From contig NZ_BACP01000062.1 in NCBI RefSeq assembly GCF_000260415.1, positions 62,001 through 126,000 on the forward strand: a stretch of DNA of 64,000 bases. The letters are read 5' to 3'. The translations under genes were made by a program, and so were the position numbers. Each line of letters begins with the position of its first letter. The first letter of the stretch is position 1. The notes under the pieces were generated by a model. It made no database searches, was not told where the DNA came from, and was given only the letters and a program-made list of their open reading frames with translations. Positions 25,848 to 34,960 of the stretch are shown here, piece by piece. The DNA comes from Liquorilactobacillus mali KCTC 3596 = DSM 20444. Its GTDB lineage: Bacteria; Bacillota; Bacilli; Lactobacillales; Lactobacillaceae.

Positions 25848-26402
25848 ATGGCAATGACAATGGAACGTAAATTACAATATCTAAGAACATTAGCAGCAGA
25901 AAGCACGTACCTAAAACTCGGTACACGTTATCACTTAATTATATCTGATCACGAAGCACCTGTGTTGTTTAAAAATGCTGTAAAGAAAACGGGCTTTTGG
26001 GGTAGTGTTACAGGCGGAACAACTGGTTGGGCTTATATTGCATGTAAATCAATGGTTGTTAGGTTAGACGAAAGATATGAAGACAAGAACGTTGGTGGCG
26101 GAAGTTTTGGTAAGTCTTTAGCTGGAGAGTTGTTATTTGGTACTGCTGGAGCTATTGTAGGTGGCGCTGGTAGAGGTGTTCAAAAATCAAGATTAACAAA
26201 ACTTAATATCAATATTTATGACAAAGACAATATGACGATGATACCTTTTCTGCAACTTAGATTGTTAGCAGCACCATGCGATTCACGTTCAATTACTTAT
26301 CAACAAAAAATTGATTGGGTACAAAAATTCATACAACTAACTACAAAATATGGAGCAAGTTTTCAAGGCGAAGAACGCAAACCTGATATCGCTGCTGATT
26401 AA
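25848..26402 (+). CDS. Hypothetical protein with glycine-rich middle
   Basis: 184 aa from the ATG after GTGGGG. A Gly-rich amphipathic stretch (GELLFGTAGAIVGGAGRG, ~residues 95-112) resembles membrane-inserting segments of glycine-zipper proteins. It is a single-gene unit between a promoter and the terminator at 26489. Function unknown. Confidence 0.55.
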   Translation: MAMTMERKLQYLRTLAAESTYLKLGTRYHLIISDHEAPVLFKNAVKKTGFWGSVTGGTTGWAYIACKSMVVRLDERYEDKNVGGGSFGKSLAGELLFGTAGAIVGGAGRGVQKSRLTKLNINIYDKDNMTMIPFLQLRLLAAPCDSRSITYQQKIDWVQKFIQLTTKYGASFQGEERKPDIAAD

Positions 26403-26488
26403 TTATAGTTGTATGATTATGTAAGTAATACCTTGAACATTGTCTTAGAATGCGCCTGTCAGCATACATTAAAAAAAGAGTAAAAGAA

Positions 26489-26518
26489 AAAGACTAACCA
26501 ATTTGGCTAGTCTTTTTA
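26489..26518. terminator. Bidirectional terminator between converging genes
   Basis: Near-perfect stem AAAAAGACTA / TAGTCTTTTT with inner CC-AATTT-GG, giving an A tract on one side and T on the other. Confidence 0.85.
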
Positions 26519-26528
26519 AATAGAAATA

Positions 26529-27443
26529 TTAAGATAGGACAGACAGTAAAAATGTTTCATTAAGAACATCTAGTATCTCATCTTCATTAAATTTATATGT
26601 CAATCTAATCATTTTGATATTGTTGTCTTTACAATATTTATCTTTTTGTCTATCGTGGATGTTGAGCTTCATTTTATATTCTTTCCCACCAAAGAAATCA
26701 ACCGCTTTATAATGTTGTTTTCCATCATACTCAATCATGATATTATAGTCTGGTAGATAAAAGTCAAAGCGTAGGTCTTTCTTATCCTTTAATCCTTCTA
26801 CTTTATATTGTGGTATATCTTTAATATTATTATCTACAAACCATTGATGTATAAATCTTTCGTGCTTTGATATAGCATGGCATGTTGGACAACCATTGTT
26901 ATGTGTGCTAAGTATATCATTAGGTGTAGTTTTAAAAACCCAGTTACAATTAGCATGTTTAATTCTTATAGGTTCTCTTGCTCCAAGATACTCACTCACA
27001 ACAATATATTCTTTATCATATTTATCACATAATTCTTTTGCAAATTCTTCTGTCGTTTTCTTATGTCCCGAACCACATTTTGTGCATTTTGATCCAGCAA
27101 AGAATCTGTTGGGAGTTGTGATAAATATTTTACCACATTTATTATGTTTACATTTTATTTCTGTGAGAGATGTGGTATAAGGCTCTATGAAACTATACTC
27201 ATTACCTGTTGTATTCCTTACTTTATATTTAAATGTATCGTTATCACATACAAATCCTTTGCAATAAGGACATGTTGATTTATTTTTAAATAATGATGCT
27301 GGAGTAATCTTCCATACATTATTACAGATTGAATGTAACAACTCCACTATTTCTGTACTTTTAGTGTAGCTAGAAATTAAAGAATATGCACCGCCAGAAT
27401 AGGTGAGTAGTTTCTTTTTAAATTGTTCTTCATATTTCGACAT
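26529..27443 (-). CDS. Zinc-ribbon plus Vsr-like nuclease, probable free-standing homing endonuclease
   Basis: 304 aa. Repeated treble-clef/zinc motifs (CPYC at ~58, CxxxxCG ~95, CTKCG ~116, CPTC ~187) are followed by a C-terminal PD-(D/E)XK/Vsr-type nuclease: RFDFYLPDYNIMIEYDGKQHY (split here as RFDFYLPDY + IMIEYDGKQHY), then KDKYCKDNNIKMIRLTY. This layout is found in phage homing endonucleases of the EDxHD type. It stands alone with its own ribosome site (AAGGAG) at the boundary between the two strand blocks. Confidence 0.7.
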   Translation of the reverse strand: MSKYEEQFKKKLLTYSGGAYSLISSYTKSTEIVELLHSICNNVWKITPASLFKNKSTCPYCKGFVCDNDTFKYKVRNTTGNEYSFIEPYTTSLTEIKCKHNKCGKIFITTPNRFFAGSKCTKCGSGHKKTTEEFAKELCDKYDKEYIVVSEYLGAREPIRIKHANCNWVFKTTPNDILSTHNNGCPTCHAISKHERFIHQWFVDNNIKDIPQYKVEGLKDKKDLRFDFYLPDYNIMIEYDGKQHYKAVDFFGGKEYKMKLNIHDRQKDKYCKDNNIKMIRLTYKFNEDEILDVLNETFLLSVLS

Positions 27444-27612
27444 TTAATATCTCCTTTTTTACATAAAATAAGCTACTTTACATAATGTATTTTATCGAAA
27501 GTAGTGATAAAGACCTACATAATAGAGTTTTACAACTACTTTACCTATAATTAATTATGTTTATGCTTAATTTAATGTTATTTTATTATTGTATATGTTA
27601 ATATTACTACTT

Positions 27613-28698
27613 TCATTGCAATTTGATATTAAGCTGTTGTAATCTTTTCGGATTAATCAATTCCGTTAATGCTGACGATTCCATCTTAGCCATGTCGATT
27701 AAATAGAAATCATTTCCAGATTTCATAACGTCTAATGACCAACATCCTTTCAATGAAAGTACGTCTATGATAGATTGAACGTTGTTATTAATCCTACCAA
27801 CGTTATCATTGAAATCTTGATTCAGAACAGGTTCAAACGCTTTGTACGTTTCATACCACTCATAAATCCTATCATCAACTAAGCCTTGTGATTGCAGTAC
27901 GTTCTTCATGACAAGTGGATTCCAATATGGAACAGTCTGAATTAAGTCTTTGGTATCACAATCAATGAAACATCTAAATTCAGTTCTTAACGGCATACCA
28001 TCATATATGGTTGGTCTATTTTCGGGTTCATCAATGTATTCTCTCACAACTATATCGTTTGTACGACCAGCACCAACAGACATGGCATGATTATTGATTA
28101 CTTGAAAGTATTCTCCGACTTGTTTTTGTTCTGAAGGAATCAAGTGACAATTCCTAAATTGAAATTTTGCACTGAATTCACCATTTTTCAAAAAATAGTG
28201 CTTGTTTTTATCCAAATCTAAATTTTTAAGAAGTATTTTATTGAAAGCATTCTTTGATACATCATTTGTGTCTTGATATTCAATTCTCATGAACTGTGAT
28301 AATTCCATTGGCAAAGTAAAACATTTTGTTTCTGGAATTTTAAAAAATGTATTGCCGTTTTGTTCTGCCAATTTGTGTGCTTGTGCTAACTGTGGAAACC
28401 AATTTGAGAAAGTGTTAGGGTTCTGATTGAATCTAGCGTATAAGTTTTCTGTTAAATCAGATACACTCTCCATACGTTGCAATAGAGCATCTAAATTTTT
28501 CTTCTCATTAGGATCTGTTTGTTTGCTAATCACATCTTCTAAATCAGCAATGGACCGATCAACTGGTAGACCATCAGTTCTCATGTATTTATCTGGCGCA
28601 AACATTACGCCATCAAACTTTCTAACTGGTAATAATGATTGACTTGCGGTTTTTAATTCATTTTTTATTTCATCTAAACTATCCCAATATGCTCCCAT
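27613..28698 (-). CDS. ATP-grasp domain protein (R2K-like)
   Basis: 361 aa from the ATG after TGGAGG. The C-terminal half has the ATP-grasp pattern: VREYID, then MPLRTEFRCFID, and SLDVMKSGNDFYLIDMA at the end supplying metal/ATP residues. ATP-grasp enzymes form amide or ester bonds between a carboxylate and an amine. Phage members of this type have been proposed to modify peptides or proteins; the substrate here is unknown. The gene downstream (transcriptionally before) is PgpA-like. Confidence 0.65.
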   Translation of the reverse strand: MGAYWDSLDEIKNELKTASQSLLPVRKFDGVMFAPDKYMRTDGLPVDRSIADLEDVISKQTDPNEKKNLDALLQRMESVSDLTENLYARFNQNPNTFSNWFPQLAQAHKLAEQNGNTFFKIPETKCFTLPMELSQFMRIEYQDTNDVSKNAFNKILLKNLDLDKNKHYFLKNGEFSAKFQFRNCHLIPSEQKQVGEYFQVINNHAMSVGAGRTNDIVVREYIDEPENRPTIYDGMPLRTEFRCFIDCDTKDLIQTVPYWNPLVMKNVLQSQGLVDDRIYEWYETYKAFEPVLNQDFNDNVGRINNNVQSIIDVLSLKGCWSLDVMKSGNDFYLIDMAKMESSALTELINPKRLQQLNIKLQ

Positions 28699-28731
28699 GA
28701 TTACCTCCATATAATTGTGATTTATTTTTAA

Positions 28732-28807
28732 CGAACAATAAACATATACCTACATAAGTCGTTCGTCATTAATGTTGAATATGGAATAAGTATATGTTTA
28801 TTGTTCG
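28732..28807. repeat. Perfect 18-bp inverted repeat with 40-base centre
   Basis: CGAACAATAAACATATAC (28732-28749) and its exact complement (28790-28807). It lies between the PgpA-like and ATP-grasp genes. It could be a long RNA hairpin ending one transcript, or a protein-binding site. Confidence 0.8.
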
Positions 28808-28846
28808 TGTATTATACTTGTTTTTAGTGATAAAATCGTCATTTTA

Positions 28847-29374
28847 TTAACCAACATTTATCGTGGCAATCTTTAATGGACGGCCATGACCCAATCGACC
28901 AACTAGGCCAGATGCTAATGCAGTAAATAAATCATCACTAAATGTATTAATCTTGTCACCATCATTATCAAGTTGTTTAGCATATCCAATCTTCATCTTG
29001 TCACCATAACCATAATTTGTTACACCTAGTGAACCATACAAATTAGCCAAGCCGATTGCCAACAACTCATCAATACCAAACTGGCCTAAATCATTTGCGA
29101 TAATAGTCTGCATTGGTTCTGGCAATTTCTTCTCTGTTGCTAGGTTATCCAGCATTAATCCAGTTGCTACGATATTCAATACTTCACGTTTCTTAAACAG
29201 TTGATAGAAGCCGCACCCGAAATCTTTGACGGTCTTTTCTGGAAAGTATTCATGTTCCATTTCGTACACAGCTTCACCAATTGTTAATGGTGTGATATTT
29301 TTCTTTTTCAATTCAATCATCACATAATCAAAAAGTTCTTGATCTGGATATTCCATATTCTTGTTTGCTACCAA
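28847..29374 (-). CDS. PgpA-family phosphatidylglycerophosphatase-like protein
   Basis: 175 aa from a TTG after AAGGAG. The family pattern is strong: PLTIGEAVYEMEHEYFP, then DLGQFGIDELLAIGLANLYG, and NTFSDDLFTALA near the end. In bacteria PgpA dephosphorylates phosphatidylglycerophosphate; this soluble short form lacks clear membrane spans, as in other Firmicutes members of unknown activity. A lipid or phosphate-ester hydrolase role is plausible. Confidence 0.65.
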   Translation of the reverse strand: MVANKNMEYPDQELFDYVMIELKKKNITPLTIGEAVYEMEHEYFPEKTVKDFGCGFYQLFKKREVLNIVATGLMLDNLATEKKLPEPMQTIIANDLGQFGIDELLAIGLANLYGSLGVTNYGYGDKMKIGYAKQLDNDGDKINTFSDDLFTALASGLVGRLGHGRPLKIATINVG

Positions 29375-29387
29375 TTTCTTTCACTCC

Positions 29388-29780
29388 TTAGATGTATCTT
29401 TCTTCACCATATTTTTCTATAAACTCCGTTCTGGACAACCTATAAATATCATACAATTCGTGTTTATTAAGATTATGCAGCCTAATCCTGTAAACCAACC
29501 TCCACCGCTTATCCATTCCACTTTTTGAAATGAAAAAGTTGTCTGGAAATTCTTCTTTGTTAGGATAGTATTTTTTCTTATAAACATTTTCATCGTAATA
29601 TTGTATCTGTGCATCATCAAACATGTCTTCATTGAACCATTCATATTTGTTTTTCTTTTTGCTCATTCTATTTTTACGAGGACATATGGGTTGACCACTA
29701 TGTTTATGATATTGATAAGTGAACCATTTGTGCCGTGGATATTCCATTTTTAAACTTACTCTTCTTAAACTAAGACTCAT
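29388..29780 (-). CDS. Hypothetical protein, tandem paralogue A
   Basis: 130 aa from the ATG after AGAGGTGG. It shares the N-terminus (MSLSLR), HKWF, EWFNED and the C-terminal RWRxVYRIR...ELYDIY...EKYG...YI pattern with the next gene, so the two arose by tandem duplication. Basic and aromatic; possible nucleic-acid binding. Function unknown. Confidence 0.55.
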   Translation of the reverse strand: MSLSLRRVSLKMEYPRHKWFTYQYHKHSGQPICPRKNRMSKKKNKYEWFNEDMFDDAQIQYYDENVYKKKYYPNKEEFPDNFFISKSGMDKRWRLVYRIRLHNLNKHELYDIYRLSRTEFIEKYGEERYI

Positions 29781-29793
29781 ATGCCACCTCTTC

Positions 29794-30129
29794 TTAAATG
29801 TATTTCTTTGCACCATGTTTCTCAATGTAGTCTGCTTTGTTCATATAGTAAATGTCATGCAATTCTTCGGCATTTAGACATTTACGTCTAATACGATAAA
29901 CCCTTCGCCATCTCGGTTTGGTCTTGTGACTACCAAATAAATAATAAGTTGCATTGTAGTTTGTAATATCTAATTGAAAATACAGGTCTTCATTGAACCA
30001 CTCGAACTTTTCCCTCTTCTTGCACTCCCTTTTAGAATGTCCTCTCTCACCAATTTCATACCATTTACCGAACCATTTATGACGCATATATTCCTGATTG
30101 TACCCCACAGGTCTTAAACTAAGACTCAT
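29794..30129 (-). CDS. Hypothetical protein, tandem paralogue B
   Basis: 111 aa, GGAGAAATG upstream. Paralogue of the gene at 29388; the spacer between the conserved ends is shorter. Confidence 0.55.
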   Translation of the reverse strand: MSLSLRPVGYNQEYMRHKWFGKWYEIGERGHSKRECKKREKFEWFNEDLYFQLDITNYNATYYLFGSHKTKPRWRRVYRIRRKCLNAEELHDIYYMNKADYIEKHGAKKYI

Positions 30130-30140
30130 AACATTTCTCC

Positions 30141-30353
30141 TTATTTAGTTTCTACTTTAATTAAGCCTTCTTTATAGGCTTGTCCGACACATGCAGAACA
30201 CAAGTTGTCTTCATCATAATCAATGTTGTATTCTTTAATTCTTCCAGCATCAGCAGTAGCATTGCGACAACAACTCTTTATACCAAATTTGGATAAGGGT
30301 AGAGACGATACAATATGAGTAACTTGTTTTGATTTATTTTGGAAAATCTTCAT
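30141..30353 (-). CDS. Small putative zinc-binding protein
   Basis: 70 aa, AAGGAGG upstream. CC at ~28-29 and CSAC at ~52-55 could bind one zinc ion. Function unknown. Confidence 0.5.
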   Translation of the reverse strand: MKIFQNKSKQVTHIVSSLPLSKFGIKSCCRNATADAGRIKEYNIDYDEDNLCSACVGQAYKEGLIKVETK

Positions 30354-30365
30354 AACGTTTCCTCC

Positions 30366-30605
30366 TTAATACATAGCACCTATAATTTCATTAACTCCCG
30401 AACTAAGTTGTTTCTGCGCACTACTCCATTCCCAATATAATTTATTCTTCTGTGCCATAAGTCTGGATATTTTTCTACTTAATCGTTTTTCATCTGATTC
30501 TGAAACTGTTTCATATTCTTCACACAAATCTTCGATATGCTGATCTAAGAGTTTCATTTTATCTTCAAGTGCAACAATGTTATTATGAGTAATCTCGATA
30601 TTCAT
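30366..30605 (-). CDS. Small coiled-coil protein
   Basis: 79 aa from the ATG after AGGAGG; a longer frame overlaps the upstream gene. Heptad-like helix through most of its length. Confidence 0.5.
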   Translation of the reverse strand: MNIEITHNNIVALEDKMKLLDQHIEDLCEEYETVSESDEKRLSRKISRLMAQKNKLYWEWSSAQKQLSSGVNEIIGAMY

Positions 30606-30618
30606 GATTTTATTCCTC

Positions 30619-31164
30619 CTAGTTCCGTGACTGGTAAACTGGTAGATCAAATGGAAGCTCTGCAATATCAATAGGATTCATGGGTATTTTAATTAGTGTA
30701 TCGACAAAATCTTGATTGAAATGTTGGATATTTTCTTCATTAAAGAGAGCAGCGTCTTCTAAATTGAATGCCGAATATTCCATTCTCTCGTTAAGATATC
30801 CGTAACTTGGTCTTAGAAGTAAAAAATTCTTAGAATTTATTTCTTCTTTGAGGTTATTCAATGACTCGTGTTTAGATACCCAAGCAATTAAATCTCTGAC
30901 ATCTTTTACCCAATCTTCAAACTCTGTTTTAAATGCAGCAGATGAATCCATAAAATCACCACCACTTTCAATGAGGTACTTTCTGAATTTAGAGTAAACA
31001 TCTTTCTCATGACTATATATACCATTTTGGACAAAATCTGACGGTAATTTTTCTTTTAGTTTTTCTGCCCTATCAAACAAATCACTAATAACTGCGTTTA
31101 ATTTAACCACGTTTATTTGTTCTTTTCCCACGTCTTTACCCTCTTTAATAAAATTAGTTTTCAT
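30619..31164 (-). CDS. Hypothetical protein
   Basis: 181 aa from the ATG after GAAAGG. Helical, acidic; no motif. Confidence 0.5.
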   Translation of the reverse strand: MKTNFIKEGKDVGKEQINVVKLNAVISDLFDRAEKLKEKLPSDFVQNGIYSHEKDVYSKFRKYLIESGGDFMDSSAAFKTEFEDWVKDVRDLIAWVSKHESLNNLKEEINSKNFLLLRPSYGYLNERMEYSAFNLEDAALFNEENIQHFNQDFVDTLIKIPMNPIDIAELPFDLPVYQSRN

Positions 31165-31450
31165 TTTTGTCATCCTTTCTGTTTTTGAGCTTGAATTTCA
31201 CCAACATGATAAGCCATAAAATAAATGTAAATATAATACACCCAACTACACCAATGCCAACGTAACATCTAACCAACAAGAAATCTGATGAGACATGGAA
31301 ATGGTTGACAAATATAAAGTAATAAATCAAATATAAAATACAGCCAATCATTGTTATCAAGCTACCCAAAAATATAATCACTTCTACCATTTCAAGAACA
31401 GCATTAGCAACCTCTGAAAAGGTGGGAGGCTTTTTACCTTTTAAAAACAT
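31154..31450 (-). CDS. Membrane protein, two spans
   Basis: 98 aa; hydrophobic segments at ~residues 24-48 and ~62-86. Overlaps the next gene. Part of a run of membrane genes (31154-32569). Confidence 0.55.
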   Translation of the reverse strand: MFLKGKKPPTFSEVANAVLEMVEVIIFLGSLITMIGCILYLIYYFIFVNHFHVSSDFLLVRCYVGIGVVGCIIFTFILWLIMLVKFKLKNRKDDKNEN

Positions 31451-31460
31451 ATAATCTCTC

Positions 31461-32189
31461 CTATCTATCTATTAATTCAGCTTGACGTTCAACCCAATTG
31501 TAGAACTGCCTATCATGCTCTTTGATTGATGACATTATATGATTATTATTGTTTACTTGTATAATCAAATCGTAATAATCTTCATCGTCAATGCGGATTA
31601 CGTCTGGCATAAAATTAGCATTTTTCTTTTTCCTGTTGTACACGACCCAAACCATAGCAAGAGATTTGGTATAATCAAAAATATCATCGTGAAAATAGGG
31701 CTTATCGGACAATTTGTCATAATCCTTGATTTGTTTAATTGCCTTCAGCATTTCGTTTCTAGAAAACGTTTCTTCATTTGTGGGTAGATTAAAACGACTA
31801 CCGAAATAGTCATCAAATTGATAATCGGGTACATCTTCCCAAGTCATAAAACGCTTGTGGTATATGATATTAACGATTTGAGACACTAATTCTAATATAA
31901 GCAAGGTAAAAACAATTATACCCATGATGTGATACTCTATAAATACACTCCCCACAATACATAAACAGAATAAAAAAAGTAATGTAATCATTAATTTGAA
32001 AAATATTACACAAGTTCTATCCCAGATATAATTTGGTAGGCTTAATGATTTATAAATATTATTTAGTGTAATATCATTTTCTAGGCTGATTGAATTTCTA
32101 CGCCTTAGAACCGCTAATAATGTATTGATTTGAATTTGTTTTTCAGAACTCTCGATAATATATTCTGTTACTTCTACCTTCTTTTCCAT
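31461..32189 (-). CDS. Membrane protein, two spans
   Basis: 242 aa; central hydrophobic hairpin at ~residues 58-105, soluble ends. AGGAGAG upstream. No family recognised. Confidence 0.55.
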   Translation of the reverse strand: MEKKVEVTEYIIESSEKQIQINTLLAVLRRRNSISLENDITLNNIYKSLSLPNYIWDRTCVIFFKLMITLLFLFCLCIVGSVFIEYHIMGIIVFTLLILELVSQIVNIIYHKRFMTWEDVPDYQFDDYFGSRFNLPTNEETFSRNEMLKAIKQIKDYDKLSDKPYFHDDIFDYTKSLAMVWVVYNRKKKNANFMPDVIRIDDEDYYDLIIQVNNNNHIMSSIKEHDRQFYNWVERQAELIDR

Positions 32190-32218
32190 ATTTCTCTCCT
32201 GTTATAATGTCAAGATTA

Positions 32219-32569
32219 CTACTTGCAGAAACCACCATTAAGCAATTGTTGTAACATACTAAAGTTAGGAGTAAACAACCCCTTAGTTGTTATGACAATT
32301 GCTATCAAGAATACAAGGTCAAAAATCACCAATACAATCAATACTAAAATTCTAGCTATCGGATCATCTTCCCACCTTGTCTTGTTTTCATAGCATTCTT
32401 TAATGTTTCTAAACAAAAAGTACCCAGCTATCGTGAAACCAATAAAACCTAGTACAGACAATGCAATCGTTATAAATGACTGCATCATGTATTCATGAAC
32501 CAATTCATGATACCCTTGTGGTGTCTTTTTCATTAGTTCCATAGCTAATACATTTAATTTATTGTCCAA
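32219..32569 (-). CDS. Membrane protein, two spans
   Basis: 116 aa from a TTG after GGAGGTG. Spans at ~residues 30-52 and ~70-92. Its stop codon lies in a copy of the dispersed element. Confidence 0.55.
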   Translation of the reverse strand: MDNKLNVLAMELMKKTPQGYHELVHEYMMQSFITIALSVLGFIGFTIAGYFLFRNIKECYENKTRWEDDPIARILVLIVLVIFDLVFLIAIVITTKGLFTPNFSMLQQLLNGGFCK

Positions 32570-32572
32570 TTG

Positions 32573-32752
32573 TTACACCTCCACTAACTTTTCCACCTCA
32601 TCTACTGATAAACTTACAAATGTACCAGCCGATACTTTGACAGTGACCGCCATTACCTTATTGTCACCTGTGATTTTGTCACTAATGATTCCTTGATCAC
32701 CATTAAATACACCTTCTAAAATTAATACTTTGTCGCCTACTTCTAAATTCAT
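32573..32752 (-). CDS. Small SH3/KOW-like protein
   Basis: 59 aa, AAGGAGGAT upstream. VGDKVLILEG-x-NGDQGIISDKI resembles a KOW/SH3 barrel, like several small proteins on the plus strand. Confidence 0.55.
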   Translation of the reverse strand: MNLEVGDKVLILEGVFNGDQGIISDKITGDNKVMAVTVKVSAGTFVSLSVDEVEKLVEV

Positions 32753-32782
32753 AATTTATCCTCCTTTAAATGTTGTTTAATT

Positions 32783-33091
32783 CTATAATCTGATAGTTCC
32801 TCTTATCATGAAGTCTTCCTCAATCAATTTAGCTGCAAGGATATCTTCTGAAGTCAAAGTATGAATACCCTCACTTAATCGTTCAAATCGCTCAACTGAA
32901 TATGTGAAACCTAGATTGTATTTGATCATATCAGTCCAAACGGTTTCTAATTCAATTTTGCCACTTTCTAAATCTTCTCGATATTTGTCAAAGTTGAATT
33001 TCTTTCCCTTTACTACATTGTCCAAAAGATCATATTCATGCTTAATGTTAAGCACGTAGTTTTCAGACTTTTTATTGTAACTCAACCACAT
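32783..33091 (-). CDS. Hypothetical protein
   Basis: 102 aa, helical, no motif; its ribosome site is weak. Confidence 0.45.
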   Translation of the reverse strand: MWLSYNKKSENYVLNIKHEYDLLDNVVKGKKFNFDKYREDLESGKIELETVWTDMIKYNLGFTYSVERFERLSEGIHTLTSEDILAAKLIEEDFMIRGTIRL

Positions 33092-33124
33092 ATTCTATAA
33101 CACTTCCTTATTGTAAGATGTATA

Positions 33125-33892
33125 CTACCTAGGTTCGATAAATAATGGTGTATTGTAGATAAGTTTGTCCATTAACTCGAAATCAGTCTTGGTCTCCATA
33201 CTCTCGTACTTTTCTTTTAGAGCTTTATACAGTCCCTCTGGGTCTATAAAATGTAACAAATCTTTATCATAGCTATCAGTGTTTTTAACATACATATATC
33301 TAGCTATGCCAGAGATTTCGACTTCTAAGAATGTATTCTCACAAACGTAAACCTCGTTTTCTAAGAAGGTATTGTTATAAACAGAAATTCCATATCTATA
33401 CGCTTTAATTAGATTAAATAATTCTTTACCAAAAGAACCGCTGCCATGGTACACCTTATCTGGTGACATCCTAGACAGGTTAGATTTAATCATTCCGACA
33501 CATGACCCAACAAAATGTTTTGAATCCATAGAAGATAGTAGTTCTCTATATTGATAGAGCATTTCAGCCAATGTACTGAAATATGTGCCAATAAATACTG
33601 GACGATTGAAAAATATCTCAATAAAATTAGGGTTAGTCTTCTTCAATAAAGAAAATAAATGAGTGATATCGAAACACTTAATTTCATAATTTTCACCTCT
33701 ATATGTCTTACCCTTATTCCTATCACTCAGCACAAAGTCTTTCTTATTAGAAATAGTGAAAGCATAAAAATCATAATCTGAATTAAGATTGTTAGTTCCA
33801 GTTAATCTTGACCCCGTCAAATATAATAAAGCTAAATTAGGTATCTTCTCTCTAATGTCGTTCACAATCTTTTGCGGTACTGATACTTTCAT
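33125..33892 (-). CDS. Nucleotidyltransferase (Pol-beta superfamily)
   Basis: 255 aa from the ATG after AGGAGGGG; a longer frame would lie inside the thymidine kinase gene. The signature LTGSRLTGTNN...SDYDFYAF gives the GS and the two Asp residues. The rest matches the RlaP-like group of phage and bacterial nucleotidyltransferases. These transfer a nucleotide to protein, RNA or small molecules; the substrate is unknown. Confidence 0.7.
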   Translation of the reverse strand: MKVSVPQKIVNDIREKIPNLALLYLTGSRLTGTNNLNSDYDFYAFTISNKKDFVLSDRNKGKTYRGENYEIKCFDITHLFSLLKKTNPNFIEIFFNRPVFIGTYFSTLAEMLYQYRELLSSMDSKHFVGSCVGMIKSNLSRMSPDKVYHGSGSFGKELFNLIKAYRYGISVYNNTFLENEVYVCENTFLEVEISGIARYMYVKNTDSYDKDLLHFIDPEGLYKALKEKYESMETKTDFELMDKLIYNTPLFIEPR

Positions 33893-33902
33893 GTTACCCC
33901 TC

Positions 33903-34493
33903 CTATTTATGTGCCCCAGCATTAGTGGGACAATGCCAATGTCTACGACAAACAGAGATATACTCTTCATCTCCGATTTGTACTTGTTCACCTTCATAAA
34001 CTGGCTTACCATTAACCATTCGTAAATTCATTGTTGCTTTCTTATTACAATATCTGCATACAGTTTTGATTTCTTCGAGCTTATCAGCAAGTGTCAAGAG
34101 TGCTTTGCTACCCTCAAATAGATTATTACTAAAGTCATTTTTCAGACCATAACAGATAACTGGTATACCAAACAAATCCACAATGCTGGCTAGTTCCTCA
34201 ACCTGTTTACTTGTCAAGAATTGAGATTCGTCAATCAAGATACATGATGGATCAATTTTCAGCATATCTTCATCTATGATATCTCCCATAATGCTTGTTT
34301 CATTGCTTACGGGTATTGCCTCATGAGAGATACCAATGCGGCTGCTAATGCAACCTACACCCGACCTAGTATCTAATGAACTCGTCAATAGAATAACTTT
34401 CTTACCACTCTCACGATAATTATGAGCAACCTTCAGCAACTCTACACTCTTACCACTGTTCATAGTTCCATATCTAAAAAACAATTGTGCCAT
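33903..34493 (-). CDS. tdk: Thymidine kinase
   Basis: 196 aa. P-loop GTMNSGKS (residues 9-16), Walker B-like ILIDESQF (~88), and a C-terminal zinc site CRYCNKK...CRRHWHC (~residues 145-188). A type II thymidine kinase that makes dTMP for phage DNA synthesis. Confidence 0.9.
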   Translation of the reverse strand: MAQLFFRYGTMNSGKSVELLKVAHNYRESGKKVILLTSSLDTRSGVGCISSRIGISHEAIPVSNETSIMGDIIDEDMLKIDPSCILIDESQFLTSKQVEELASIVDLFGIPVICYGLKNDFSNNLFEGSKALLTLADKLEEIKTVCRYCNKKATMNLRMVNGKPVYEGEQVQIGDEEYISVCRRHWHCPTNAGAHK

Positions 34494-34667
34494 CTATTTT
34501 CCTCCTTCACGTTTGCCTTGGGGACTATAATCTTTATATCCCTTGTAACCGTGATAATTATTTTCTGGACAGTTAAGATACCATTTATTGCCCGTAATAT
34601 TAAACCTTGATTTTAATATCTTCTTGTCTTGTATTAATAAAGCATGATTCCTAGCTCTCTTGCGCAT
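34494..34667 (-). CDS. Small basic protein (57 aa)
   Basis: 57 aa, strongly basic, with GAGGAAG upstream; it stops one base before the thymidine kinase start. GYKGYKDY repeat near the end. Function unknown. Confidence 0.55.
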   Translation of the reverse strand: MRKRARNHALLIQDKKILKSRFNITGNKWYLNCPENNYHGYKGYKDYSPQGKREGGK

Positions 34668-34687
34668 TTATACTTCCTCTTTTCTTA

Positions 34688-34948
34688 TTAAACTGACAAA
34701 ATTTCTAATTCTCTACCAAAGTGATAACCATTAACAGAAAAGTTATCTTTGCCAACCTCTCTTGCAATCCATTTTCCGTACACATAATTATCATTTTTGA
34801 CAAGAAAACTCTCTTCCACTTTCACATCTGGAACATTGACAAAGTTATTTATTCTATACGGTTGTACACGATCGCCTTCGTAAATTTTCTTCCCATTTTT
34901 GTCTTTGATTCCAGTGTATCTTCCAAAAGCCCCATGAGTTTTATTCAT
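34688..34948 (-). CDS. YopX-family protein
   Basis: 86 aa from the ATG after TTGGAGG. The YopX core YTGIKDKNGKKIYEGD is clear. YopX proteins are common in phages of Firmicutes; function unknown. First of three in tandem. Confidence 0.65.
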   Translation of the reverse strand: MNKTHGAFGRYTGIKDKNGKKIYEGDRVQPYRINNFVNVPDVKVEESFLVKNDNYVYGKWIAREVGKDNFSVNGYHFGRELEILSV

Positions 34949-34960
34949 TTTTTCCTCCAA

